Shown: positions 1 to 5,605, numbered from the stretch's first letter. The stretch: DNA of 5,605 nt from JBHHZI01 sp046757965 (GCA_046757965.1 JBHHZI010000192.1:1-5605); one strand, 5' to 3'. Notes: generated by a model from the letters alone, not told the origin. A program made the numbers and translations.

Positions 1-110
1 GGGGGAGCCGCCTGGATGACGTGGCCCGGGAGCTCGACAGGAGAGCCCGGCGGGTGACACGGCGCTTCGCCGCGCCGCCCGCGACACCCGGGCCGGAGGA
101 AGATGGATGA
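1..110 (+). CDS. 3' end of an unidentified gene upstream of hisD (partial)
   Basis: An open frame enters from the left edge (first full codon at 3) and ends at the TGA at 108-110. It encodes the last 35 residues of a protein, beginning GSRLDDVARELDRR, with eight arginines in the first 22 residues and a Pro/Glu-rich tail ending PEEDG. The main support is its overlap with the next gene: the TGA shares bases with the hisD ATG (ATGA at 107-110), a typical translational-coupling arrangement. The Arg-rich stretch looks like a final amphipathic helix plus a loose tail. In many bacteria hisG precedes hisD, so hisG is possible, but nothing in these 35 residues is diagnostic and I do not name it. Confidence 0.5.
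   Translation, partial: GSRLDDVARELDRRARRVTRRFAAPPATPGPEEDG
95..100 (+). promoter_or_regulatory. Shine-Dalgarno site for hisD
   Basis: GGAGGA lies six bases before the ATG at 107. It decides between two nearby ATGs. The ATG at 103 is only two bases downstream and opens a frame with no recognisable protein, while the ATG at 107 has proper spacing and opens the hisD frame. The site lies inside the last codons of the upstream gene. Confidence 0.75.
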
Positions 111-1375
111 GCTTCCGGTTCCGCAGACTGACACCCGAGACGCTGCACGCTCTGAAACGCCCGACATCGAGCGACAACTCGGGGATGGCGGAGAGGATCG
201 TCGGGGATATCCGGCGCGGCGGGCAGGTCGCCCTGCGTCGCTGGTCTCGACGCCTCGGGGATCTTCAGGCCGGGGAGCCGCTGGTGCGAGATTCCTCCGA
301 GCTGCACGCCGCGCTGGTCCGCCTGGCGCCGGAGCGGCGCGCCCTGCTCGAGCGGGTGGCCGGGAGGATCGAGAGCTTCGCGAGGGCCCAGCGGGACGCC
401 TTGCGCGAGATCGATGTCGCGGTTCCCGGCGGCCGCGCGGGCCACTGGCTTGCACCCGTCGAGACCGCAGGGTGTTACGCGCCCGGAGGGCGGTTTCCCC
501 TCCCCTCCTCGGTCCTGATGACAGCCGTGACGGCGCGGGCAGCGGGCGTGCGGACCGTCTGGATCGCGAATCCCCGGCCGACGCCGGAAGCGATGGCCGC
601 GGCGGCGCTGGCGGAGGCGGACGGGCTGCTCGCCGCCGGCGGCGCGCAGGCCGTCGCCGCGCTCGCCGTCGGCGCCGGCCCCGTCCCGCCTTGCGACGTC
701 GTCGTGGGGCCGGGCGGCGCGTGGGCGTCGGCAGCCAAGAGAGTGATCGCCGGGTCGGTCGGCATCGACTTCATCGCCGGCCCGTCGGAGCTCGTCGTGC
801 TGGCCGATCTCAGCGCTGACCCGGAGACCATCGCCGCCGATCTGCTCGCACAGGCCGAGCACGATCCGCTGGCGCTGCCCATCCTCGTCGCCACCGAGGC
901 GGACCTGGTCCGATCCGTCGAGCAGGCCATGGGGCGGCGCCTCGCCGATCTCCCCACACGCGAGGTCGCCCGGCGGGCGCTGGCGAACGGGGCAGCCGTC
1001 CTCGCACGAGACATCGAGAAGGCGGTGGCGGCCTGCGACGCTCTCGCGCCCGAGCATCTCCAGATCGTGACGCGTCAAGCCCCTGCGGTCGCCCGGCGGT
1101 GCCGGCATTACGGCGCCATCTTCATCGGCCCGCACAGCGCGGAAGTCGTCGCGGATTACGGCGCCGGACCGAACCACACGCTGCCCACGGGAGAAGGGGC
1201 GCGCTTCACGGGGGGCCTCTCGGTCTTTCACTTCCTGCGCGTGAGGACCTGGCTGGCGATCGACGATCCGGGATCGGCCGCCGGCCTCTACGATGACGCG
1301 GCCGCCATGGCGGCGATGGAGGGGTTGGAGGGACACCGCCGGGCAGCCCTGCTGCGCCGGCGCGGAAGCGCGTGA
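107..1375 (+). CDS. hisD: Histidinol dehydrogenase
   Basis: This enzyme catalyses the last two steps of histidine synthesis in the cytoplasm: NAD-dependent, zinc-requiring oxidation of L-histidinol via the aldehyde to L-histidine. The 422-residue length is normal for HisD. Known family landmarks are all present: AGGAQAVAALAVG at about 177-189, the IAGPSE motif at 223-228, AQAEH with zinc-ligand positions Q249 and H252, the catalytic pair E316-H317 in APEHLQ, D350 before the GPNHTLPT loop, and the C-terminal zinc-ligand position H410 in EGHRRA. The last five correspond to E. coli Gln259, His262, Glu326/His327, Asp360 and His419. One small oddity is GPGG at 201-204, where GPGN is the usual form. 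The gene starts inside the stop of the preceding gene. No hisC or hisB follows, so the his genes are either split or end here. Unlinked in function to the downstream redox operon. Confidence 0.97.
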   Translation: MSFRFRRLTPETLHALKRPTSSDNSGMAERIVGDIRRGGQVALRRWSRRLGDLQAGEPLVRDSSELHAALVRLAPERRALLERVAGRIESFARAQRDALREIDVAVPGGRAGHWLAPVETAGCYAPGGRFPLPSSVLMTAVTARAAGVRTVWIANPRPTPEAMAAAALAEADGLLAAGGAQAVAALAVGAGPVPPCDVVVGPGGAWASAAKRVIAGSVGIDFIAGPSELVVLADLSADPETIAADLLAQAEHDPLALPILVATEADLVRSVEQAMGRRLADLPTREVARRALANGAAVLARDIEKAVAACDALAPEHLQIVTRQAPAVARRCRHYGAIFIGPHSAEVVADYGAGPNHTLPTGEGARFTGGLSVFHFLRVRTWLAIDDPGSAAGLYDDAAAMAAMEGLEGHRRAALLRRRGSA

Positions 1376-1395
1376 CCCGGGACGGCCCCCGAGTA

Positions 1396-1430
1396 CACCG
1401 CGCCCGCTACGACCCCGGCCCCTCGCGGTG
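1396..1430 (+). terminator. Possible hairpin after hisD (weak)
   Basis: CACCGCG at 1396-1402 and CGCGGTG at 1424-1430 form a perfect seven-base-pair inverted repeat, 21 bases downstream of the hisD stop. The 21-base loop is large and no T-run follows, so this is not a classical intrinsic terminator. An alternative overlapping stem is CCGGC 1415-1419 with GCCGG 1432-1436. In such GC-rich sequence, stems this short can occur by chance. Its position just past hisD is the only further support. Confidence 0.25.
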
Positions 1431-1540
1431 CGCCGGCGGGAAAACCAAGACCAGCTCGCCCGCCCGAAGCCCTCCGACACTGACGCCCTTTCCGCGATTC
1501 GCCATGCGACGGCAGGCAGGGGCAAGCAAGATGGGATAAC

Positions 1541-1591
1541 AAATGAATGAGAAAAATCACCTCTTCGCGGGATGGTTTTCCTGGTTCATTT
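1541..1591. repeat. Long imperfect inverted repeat in the AT-rich part of the gap
   Basis: AAATGAA at 1541-1547 is the exact reverse complement of TTCATTT at 1585-1591. Inside it, GAAAA at 1551-1555 pairs with TTTTC at 1576-1580, and further partial pairing (TCA 1557-1559 with TGG 1573-1575 by one wobble, CTC with GGG around 1561-1571) closes a small loop near 1564-1568. The 51-base structure is AT-rich in an otherwise very GC-rich region, which makes chance less likely than for GC stems. It could be a regulator-binding site, an RNA leader hairpin or a weak terminator of hisD transcription. Neither arm abuts a clean T-tract. Confidence 0.5.
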
Positions 1592-1607
1592 GACCCTACC
1601 CTTGACA
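1590..1607 (+). promoter_or_regulatory. TTGAC direct repeat including a consensus -35 hexamer
   Basis: TTGAC occurs at 1590-1594 and again at 1602-1606, twelve bases apart, the second as a perfect TTGACA -35 hexamer. No good TATAAT-like sequence lies 16-19 bases downstream (the area reads GCGGTACCA), so a standard housekeeping promoter is not supported. The spacing, a little over one helical turn, would suit a regulator binding direct repeats on one face of DNA with an activator-dependent promoter. A third TTGACC is at 1751-1756, also without a good -10. Confidence 0.3.
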
Positions 1608-1845
1608 AAGAAGCAGCGGTGCGGCGGTACCAGCCTTGGCTTCTTGTTTCGTCAGCCTCTCTTGCTGGAGAAATGGAACACGAGAGGATCGAACCGTCCA
1701 ATCGGCCAGCCGGGATGGTGGCGGCGCCGCACAGGGCGCGACCCTGGACCTTGACCGGATTACGCGGGCCGAGCGGCGCCCGGAAGTCGAAAGTCATGCT
1801 TTCCGCACGCGCATCGCACGCCAGAAACGGGGTTCCACGCGGGAC

Positions 1846-1852
1846 GAGGGGG
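1846..1852 (+). promoter_or_regulatory. Shine-Dalgarno site for the cytochrome gene
   Basis: GAGGGGG lies five bases before the ATG at 1858. It supports that start over an in-frame ATG at 1636, which would add 74 residues of low-quality sequence ahead of the signal segment, and over the ATG at 1873, which lacks comparable spacing. Confidence 0.6.
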
Positions 1853-1857
1853 ACCGG

Positions 1858-2412
1858 ATGGCTCTCCTCGCGATGAAGCGTCCCACCACGCCCGGGATTC
1901 TCCACAAACTGGCACTGTGGAGAGGTATCGCCAGCGTGGCCGCCCTTGCGGCCCTGACGATGATCGCCGGTGCGGCGTCTCCCTCGCAGCCCATCGCCTT
2001 CAGCCACCGGCTGCACATCTACAACGGGGTGACTTGCACCGTGTGTCACCCGGGGGCACAGGATGGCAGACGTGCCGGACTCCCGACGGTCAGGACCTGC
2101 CAGGGGTGCCACGAGGACGTGTTGTACGAGTCCGCCGAGGAGGCGGAGATCCGGCGCACCGTGCAGAGCGGGACAGAACTGAACTGGTTTCAGGTGACTC
2201 GCATGCAACCGTACGTCTATTTCTCCCACAAGAGACACGTGCGGCTGGGCCGCCTGCGGTGCAGGCAATGTCATGGAGATGTCGAAAGCTGGGACCATCC
2301 TCCCCGCGTTGCCGCGATCCGGCTGACCGGGCGCCCCGGGATGGCGACCTGTATCTCCTGTCATGAGACCAGCATCGCCGATGCGAGCGACTGTCTTCTG
2401 TGCCACCGATAG
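1858..2412 (+). CDS. Pentaheme cytochrome c, QrcA/ActA-like subunit
   Basis: A 184-residue extracytoplasmic multiheme cytochrome c, likely the electron entry or exit subunit of the complex encoded by this operon. Residues about 19-40 form a hydrophobic segment after basic residues (signal peptide or membrane anchor; AGA at 37-39 could be a cleavage site). Five CXXCH heme sites follow: C60-H64, C81-H85, C135-H139, C165-H169 and C179-H183, the last two residues from the end. The repeated pattern FSHxxH (residues 48-53 and 122-127), and W-x-x-V followed by YVYFSHKRHV, is typical of the cytochrome c7-like fold of ActA and QrcA. The ten cysteines are all used by heme motifs. The ten histidines after the signal are five proximal ligands plus H50, H53, H124, H127 and H147. 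QrcA is described with six hemes and ActA with five, so heme number favours ActA, while the operon order favours Qrc. The molybdopterin-family gene starts eight bases after its stop. Confidence 0.88.
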   Translation: MALLAMKRPTTPGILHKLALWRGIASVAALAALTMIAGAASPSQPIAFSHRLHIYNGVTCTVCHPGAQDGRRAGLPTVRTCQGCHEDVLYESAEEAEIRRTVQSGTELNWFQVTRMQPYVYFSHKRHVRLGRLRCRQCHGDVESWDHPPRVAAIRLTGRPGMATCISCHETSIADASDCLLCHR

Positions 2413-2416
2413 GTGA
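2411..2416 (+). promoter_or_regulatory. Shine-Dalgarno site for the MopB-family gene
   Basis: AGGTGA lies four bases before the ATG at 2421 and overlaps the TAG stop of the cytochrome gene. It favours ATG 2421 over an in-frame GTG at 2400, which would overlap the cytochrome gene by 13 bases and put seven extra residues before the Tat motif. Confidence 0.6.
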
Positions 2417-2420
2417 ATCG

Positions 2421-4790
2421 ATGCCTTCCCGACGATCGTTTCTCAGGACCCTCTCGATGGCGGGCGGCGCTTCACTTGCCGCCGGCACGTTGGGTCACCG
2501 CCTGTCGGCCCTGGTGGATGAGGGGATCTTGCCGGCGCCGCCGGGACTGGGGATCGAACGCATGGTTCCGACGGCCTGTGGAGTGTGCAGCGCGGGATGT
2601 GGGATGCGCGTGCGCCTGATCGACGATCTTCCCGTGGGCCTCGCCGGCAACCCGCTGCATCCGGCGACCAGGGGCGGATTGTGTCCCGCGGGCCACGGCT
2701 CCATCTGGAATCTCCTGAGCGATGACCGGCTCAGGAGTCCCCTGAGACGGCGGGGCCCGCGGAGCCGGGATGACTGGGATCCCATCGGGTGGGATGACGC
2801 CATGGACATGCTCGCCGCCCGCCTCCAGGGTCTGCGATCCGCCGGCTCACCGGAACAATTCCTGATCATGGAGACCGGCCAGGACTTCCTGGCGCGGGAA
2901 GGGATCGACAGGTTCCTCCACGCCTACGGATCCCCCAACCACTGCCTGTCCGAGGACCCGGACGGCATCTGGCGAGCTGCCCTTCAAGCTGTGCTCGGAT
3001 CGGACGGGCCAGCGCTGGCACCCGACCTGGGCCGTGCCGGAAGCATTCTTTCCCTGGGCCACGAGTTGCTGGAAACCGATGGGCAGCCCGTCTGGCAGAG
3101 CAAGGAGTGGGGCCGGCTCAGGGGACCTGAGGCCCTGCGCGTGCCGGTCTTCATCTACGCGGGCGCGCGCATCACACCGACGGGGGCGAAGGCTGATCTG
3201 TTTCTCCCATGCCGACCGGGCACCGAAGGGACGGTCGCACTCGGCATCGCGGGAGCGTTGTTTCAGGAAGATCTGGTCGATGCCGCCTTTCTTTCCCGTT
3301 ACGCCGAGGATCAGGTCGACGCTCTGCGGCGGTGGCTGCGAGGACGGTTCCATCCCCTGGCCGTGGAGAAGGTCTCGGGTGTCTCACCGGACCGTATTTT
3401 CCGGGCGGCGCGGGCGCTCGGGCAAAGCCGAGGCCTGGCCCTCATCGGCAACACACCCCTCGAACGGGCCACCGGTCCGGAGGCTGCGCTGGCGACCGTG
3501 ATCCTCAACACGGTTCTGGGAAGCATCGGCCGCGCCGGTGGATGGATCGCTTCACCGGCGGTTCCCCTCCGGAAACTACCACCAGTGACCCAGGACGCCA
3601 CCGGCCGGACCGGCCGGGATCGGCCTCGCCTCGACGCGGCCTCGAGTAGCGGCCTCCTGCGCGTCGGCCAGGCGCCCGGCAGGCTCTGGCACCGGTTGAG
3701 GCAAGGCTCTCCTTACCGGATCGACACGATGCTCATCTGCGGCACCAACCTCCTGCGGGAGTTGCCTGATCCGGATTTCGTCGCCGGCGCCCTCGACGAG
3801 GTGCCGTTCATCGCGTACCTCGCCGAACGATTCGACGAGACGGCCCGGCTATCCGACCTCGTCCTGCCCCTTGCGACCTGCCTCGAGACATGGGGGCTGA
3901 CGACCTCGGAGGGCATGCTGCCGTTTCCGGCCGTGGCGCTGCGCCAGCCCATCGTGGGCCCGCTCGGCGAGTCCCGCGGCGTGGGTGAGGTCCTCGCCGA
4001 TCTCGCGACGCGCTGCGGGGCCGAGGTCGCCGGCGCGGTGCCGGCGAACACCGAGACGTGGGTCCGGGAGGCGGTCCGCGGCCTGCACGAAAACCCGATG
4101 GGGATCGTCCCCGGCGAGCCAGGGGACATCCGGATCTCGACCTTCCTGGAAAGCGGCGGCTGGCGCGCCGGCGCCCCGGACGAATCATGGCCCTCGTTCT
4201 GGGAACGGTTCTGCAACGCCGGCGTCTGGGCGGCAAGCCCCCCCCATCACCCGTCGCGTCAACAGGCGCTGGGGCCGTCCCGCCGGATCACATTGTTCAC
4301 GGCCGAGATCCGCAAGCACCTCGATACCCTGTCCGATCCGGACCTCGGCGGGCGCGCCAGTCGTGCCCTGAGGAAAGGTGATCCCTCGTGGGTCTCTCTC
4401 CTGGTGGGAGACAGCAACACGCTCTGGAAGGGCCGGGCCGCTTCCACTCCCCTGATGCGCGAGATGGCCTCCTTCAGGCATTCCCACGGGTGGGAGAGTA
4501 TCTGCGAGGTGAACCCGCTCACGGGAAACGCCCTCGGGCTATCGGACAACGCGCCGGCCACGCTGAGCACCAAAGGACATCGGCTCCGCGTCCGCGTCAA
4601 GATCACGTCCGCCGTTCCTCCGGGTCACGTCGGACTTGTCCGTGGGTTGTCGGCCACCTTGCCCGGGACCTCGCCACGGATGAGAACAAGCAACCCGATG
4701 GAGCTCATCCTCCTCGACGAAGAGGGAGCCTCCGGACACTGGGTCCTGGACGGGGACGCCGTTCTCGAACCGGACTCGGAGACGGCATAG
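2421..4790 (+). CDS. Tat-exported molybdopterin oxidoreductase-family protein (QrcB/ActB1/PsrA-like)
   Basis: A 789-residue protein of the MopB (DMSO reductase) superfamily. It opens with a twin-arginine signal, SRRSFLRT at residues 3-10, followed by a hydrophobic stretch, so it is exported folded. C53, C56, C60 and C88 form the usual N-terminal [4Fe-4S] site (CGVCSAGC then GLCPAG). Landmarks of the molybdopterin fold follow: GSPN at 170-173, PTGAKADLFLPCRPGTEG at about 253-270, the LNTVLGSIGRAGG segment at 362-374, FDETARLSDLVLP at 471-483, and a C-terminal dinucleotide-binding domain at about 655-770 (VNPLTGNALGLSDN). The Mo-ligand cysteine expected eight residues after GSPN appears to be Asp181; Cys175 is nearby but off register. 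The usual DPR before the T-x-x-K-A-D loop is AGAR. Qrc and ACIII counterparts carry no molybdenum, while polysulfide and tetrathionate reductases do, so whether this protein binds Mo is open. It likely sits between the cytochrome and the FeS subunit. Confidence 0.88.
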   Translation: MPSRRSFLRTLSMAGGASLAAGTLGHRLSALVDEGILPAPPGLGIERMVPTACGVCSAGCGMRVRLIDDLPVGLAGNPLHPATRGGLCPAGHGSIWNLLSDDRLRSPLRRRGPRSRDDWDPIGWDDAMDMLAARLQGLRSAGSPEQFLIMETGQDFLAREGIDRFLHAYGSPNHCLSEDPDGIWRAALQAVLGSDGPALAPDLGRAGSILSLGHELLETDGQPVWQSKEWGRLRGPEALRVPVFIYAGARITPTGAKADLFLPCRPGTEGTVALGIAGALFQEDLVDAAFLSRYAEDQVDALRRWLRGRFHPLAVEKVSGVSPDRIFRAARALGQSRGLALIGNTPLERATGPEAALATVILNTVLGSIGRAGGWIASPAVPLRKLPPVTQDATGRTGRDRPRLDAASSSGLLRVGQAPGRLWHRLRQGSPYRIDTMLICGTNLLRELPDPDFVAGALDEVPFIAYLAERFDETARLSDLVLPLATCLETWGLTTSEGMLPFPAVALRQPIVGPLGESRGVGEVLADLATRCGAEVAGAVPANTETWVREAVRGLHENPMGIVPGEPGDIRISTFLESGGWRAGAPDESWPSFWERFCNAGVWAASPPHHPSRQQALGPSRRITLFTAEIRKHLDTLSDPDLGGRASRALRKGDPSWVSLLVGDSNTLWKGRAASTPLMREMASFRHSHGWESICEVNPLTGNALGLSDNAPATLSTKGHRLRVRVKITSAVPPGHVGLVRGLSATLPGTSPRMRTSNPMELILLDEEGASGHWVLDGDAVLEPDSETA

Positions 4791-4799
4791 GAAAACGCC

Positions 4800-5492
4800 A
4801 TGGCGCGATGGGGCATGGTCATCGATCTGGAGCAATGCACCGGGTGCGGCGCCTGCATGGCGGCCTGCAAGACGGAGAACAACGTGCAGGTCGTCCCGTT
4901 CGAGGAGGCCCAGCGGGGCAGGAAGATGCACTGGCTCATGCTTCTGTCACGAACCGCGGGCGAGTACCCGGATGTCGACGTCGAGTTGCAGCCGAACCTC
5001 TGCATGATGTGCGACGACCCTCCGTGCATCAAGGTTTGCCCCGTTCATGCCACGTACAAGGGCGTTGGGGGCCTGGTGGCACAGATTTACCCTCGGTGCA
5101 TCGGATGCCGCTATTGCATGGTGGCCTGCCCGTACACCGTCAAGTTCTTCAACTGGACCGCGGCGCGCAGGGGCGAAAACCTTCCGCCTTCCCACAACCC
5201 GGACGTCTCCCTTCGTCCCAAGGGCGTGGTGGAGAAATGCACCTTCTGCCACCACCGGCTGCAGATGGCCCGCGAGTCGGCCCGGGAACGCGGCCGGCCG
5301 GTGATCAGCGAGGACTACCAGCCGGCCTGCGTGGAGATCTGTCCGGCCGACGCCATGACGTTCGGCGATCTGGATGATCCGGACTCTCCTGTCGCGCGGC
5401 TGGCGGTGAGCCAACGCGCGGAGCGTCTCCTGGAGCACCTGGGAACGGAGCCGAAGGTCATTTTTCTGAAGAGACGGGATTCTCATGTTTGA
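4800..5492 (+). CDS. Four-cluster ferredoxin-type electron transfer subunit (QrcC/PsrB/DmsB-like)
   Basis: A 230-residue iron-sulfur protein that would carry electrons between the MopB or heme subunits and the quinone site of the membrane subunit. It has sixteen cluster cysteines in four groups: C13/C16/C19/C23; C68/C71/C76/C80; C100/C103/C106/C110; and C147/C150 with C177/C181. The pattern is that of the DmsB/NrfC/PsrB/ActB2 family, and PRCIGCRYCMVACPYTVKFFNW-like sequence at 98-119 and KGVVEKCTFCHHR at 141-153 are strongly characteristic. In ACIII one position of the third group is replaced and gives a [3Fe-4S] cluster; here C103 is present, so four [4Fe-4S] clusters are expected. There is no signal peptide, so export would be together with the Tat-signal partner encoded upstream. 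A Shine-Dalgarno AGGA at 4789-4792 overlaps the previous stop and precedes the ATG by seven bases. Its end overlaps the next gene by eight bases. Confidence 0.93.
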   Translation: MARWGMVIDLEQCTGCGACMAACKTENNVQVVPFEEAQRGRKMHWLMLLSRTAGEYPDVDVELQPNLCMMCDDPPCIKVCPVHATYKGVGGLVAQIYPRCIGCRYCMVACPYTVKFFNWTAARRGENLPPSHNPDVSLRPKGVVEKCTFCHHRLQMARESARERGRPVISEDYQPACVEICPADAMTFGDLDDPDSPVARLAVSQRAERLLEHLGTEPKVIFLKRRDSHV

Positions 5493-5605
5493 ACCGGATC
5501 CGAACAGCGACCCGACGTTGTTCCACTCCGTGGAACACACGACCTGGAGGTTTTACGCCACCCTGGCCGGGGTTCTCGCCGTCTTCCGGTGGGGGATGGC
5601 TCTCT
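5485..5605 (+). CDS. Start of a probable NrfD/PsrC-type membrane subunit (partial, runs off the window)
   Basis: ATG at 5485 overlaps the last eight bases of the FeS gene, preceded by a weak GGGA ribosome site at 5476-5479. Forty codons are present. They encode a polar N-terminus (MFEPDPNSDPTLFHSVEH) and then, from about residue 20, W-R-F-Y-A followed by a hydrophobic stretch that looks like the first membrane helix. Its place right after the FeS subunit, with coupled translation, is where qrcD, actC, psrC and nrfD lie in related operons. That family is made of integral membrane proteins of roughly eight to ten helices that bind menaquinone or ubiquinone. The visible part is too short to tell NrfD subtypes apart, so the call rests mainly on position. 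Confidence 0.72.
   Translation, partial: MFEPDPNSDPTLFHSVEHTTWRFYATLAGVLAVFRWGMAL

Larger units (their letters stand above)
1376..1857. other. 482-base non-coding gap, likely regulatory region of the redox operon
   Basis: I see no convincing gene here on either strand. Open frames crossing it have no recognisable domain, and those on the plus strand run out of or into the flanking genes. Composition is uneven. The first part (to about 1530) is as GC-rich as the genes; by hand count 1541-1610 is about 43% GC and 1541-1700 about 51%. This AT-rich dip, the 1541-1591 inverted repeat and the TTGAC repeats at 1590 and 1602 suggest promoter and regulator sites for the operon starting at 1858. A long 5' leader is possible. 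No known riboswitch core or tRNA was recognised. Confidence 0.6.

Noticed and set aside
103..819. Open plus-strand frame of 238 codons starting at the ATG four bases before hisD.
   Set aside because: Its product is almost entirely Arg/Gly/Ala low-complexity sequence, as expected from an out-of-frame reading of a GC-rich gene, and it overlaps the convincing hisD.
1670..1700. GGATCGAACC segment resembling a tRNA T-arm.
   Set aside because: Neither strand gives a matching T-stem, anticodon arm or acceptor stem around it.
1721..1730. Perfect ten-base palindrome GCGGCGCCGC.
   Set aside because: Made only of G and C in a GC-rich region, with no extension beyond ten bases; chance is sufficient.
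1636..1857. Possible 74-residue N-terminal extension of the cytochrome.
   Set aside because: It would bury the signal segment, has no ribosome site, and the start at 1858 has a well-placed GAGGGGG.
1547..1876. Plus-strand open frame of 109 codons within the gap.
   Set aside because: No recognisable motif, no good ribosome site, it starts inside the inverted repeat and runs into the cytochrome gene out of frame.
1902..1925. TGGCAC resembling the -24 element of a sigma-54 promoter.
   Set aside because: The required GC dinucleotide at the -12 position is absent and the site lies inside the cytochrome coding sequence.
1288..2406. Long minus-strand open frame of 372 codons covering the gap and the cytochrome gene.
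   Set aside because: It is antisense to the five-heme cytochrome, shows no domain or family motif, and long antisense frames are common at this GC content.
4388..5377. Plus-strand open frame of 329 codons spanning the end of the MopB gene and most of the FeS gene.
   Set aside because: It is out of frame with both well-supported genes and its product is low-complexity Arg/Gly/Pro-rich sequence.

Overview
The window is high-GC bacterial DNA, close to two thirds or more GC in the genes. It carries plus-strand genes for histidine biosynthesis and for a membrane-linked redox complex. A multiheme cytochrome c, a Tat-exported molybdopterin-family protein and an NrfD-type membrane subunit suggest a Gram-negative respiratory bacterium. 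Candidates are Acidobacteriota, Gemmatimonadota, the Desulfobacterota/Myxococcota group or a related uncultured phylum. The sequence alone does not settle which.

Layout. Positions 1-110 hold the last 35 codons of an unidentified gene. Its stop overlaps the start of hisD (107-1375, histidinol dehydrogenase, complete, with all expected catalytic and zinc residues). No further his gene follows. A 482-base non-coding gap (1376-1857) comes next. Its middle drops to roughly 50% GC and contains a long imperfect inverted repeat and a TTGAC direct repeat, so it is the likely control region of the second gene group.

The second group is tightly packed: a pentaheme cytochrome c (1858-2412), a Tat-signal molybdopterin oxidoreductase-family protein (2421-4790), a four-cluster ferredoxin-type subunit (4800-5492), and the start of a probable NrfD/PsrC-type membrane protein (5485 to the window end). 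Intergenic distances are 8 and 9 bases, then an 8-base overlap, so they are almost certainly one operon.

How they work together. The order cytochrome c, MopB, FeS, NrfD is that of the quinone reductase complex Qrc (qrcABCD) of sulfate reducers and is closely related to alternative complex III (ActABC). By that comparison, the hemes and iron-sulfur clusters form an extracytoplasmic wire joining a periplasmic redox partner to a membrane quinone site on the NrfD subunit. This version differs from textbook Qrc/ACIII. It has five rather than six hemes (like ActA), unfused MopB and FeS subunits (like Qrc), an intact N-terminal Cys4 iron-sulfur site in the MopB protein, and sixteen intact cluster cysteines in the FeS subunit, where Qrc and ACIII carry one [3Fe-4S] cluster. 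The expected Mo-ligand cysteine appears to be replaced by Asp. It may therefore be an intermediate form between true molybdoenzymes and the Mo-free complexes, or an enzyme with an unknown substrate.
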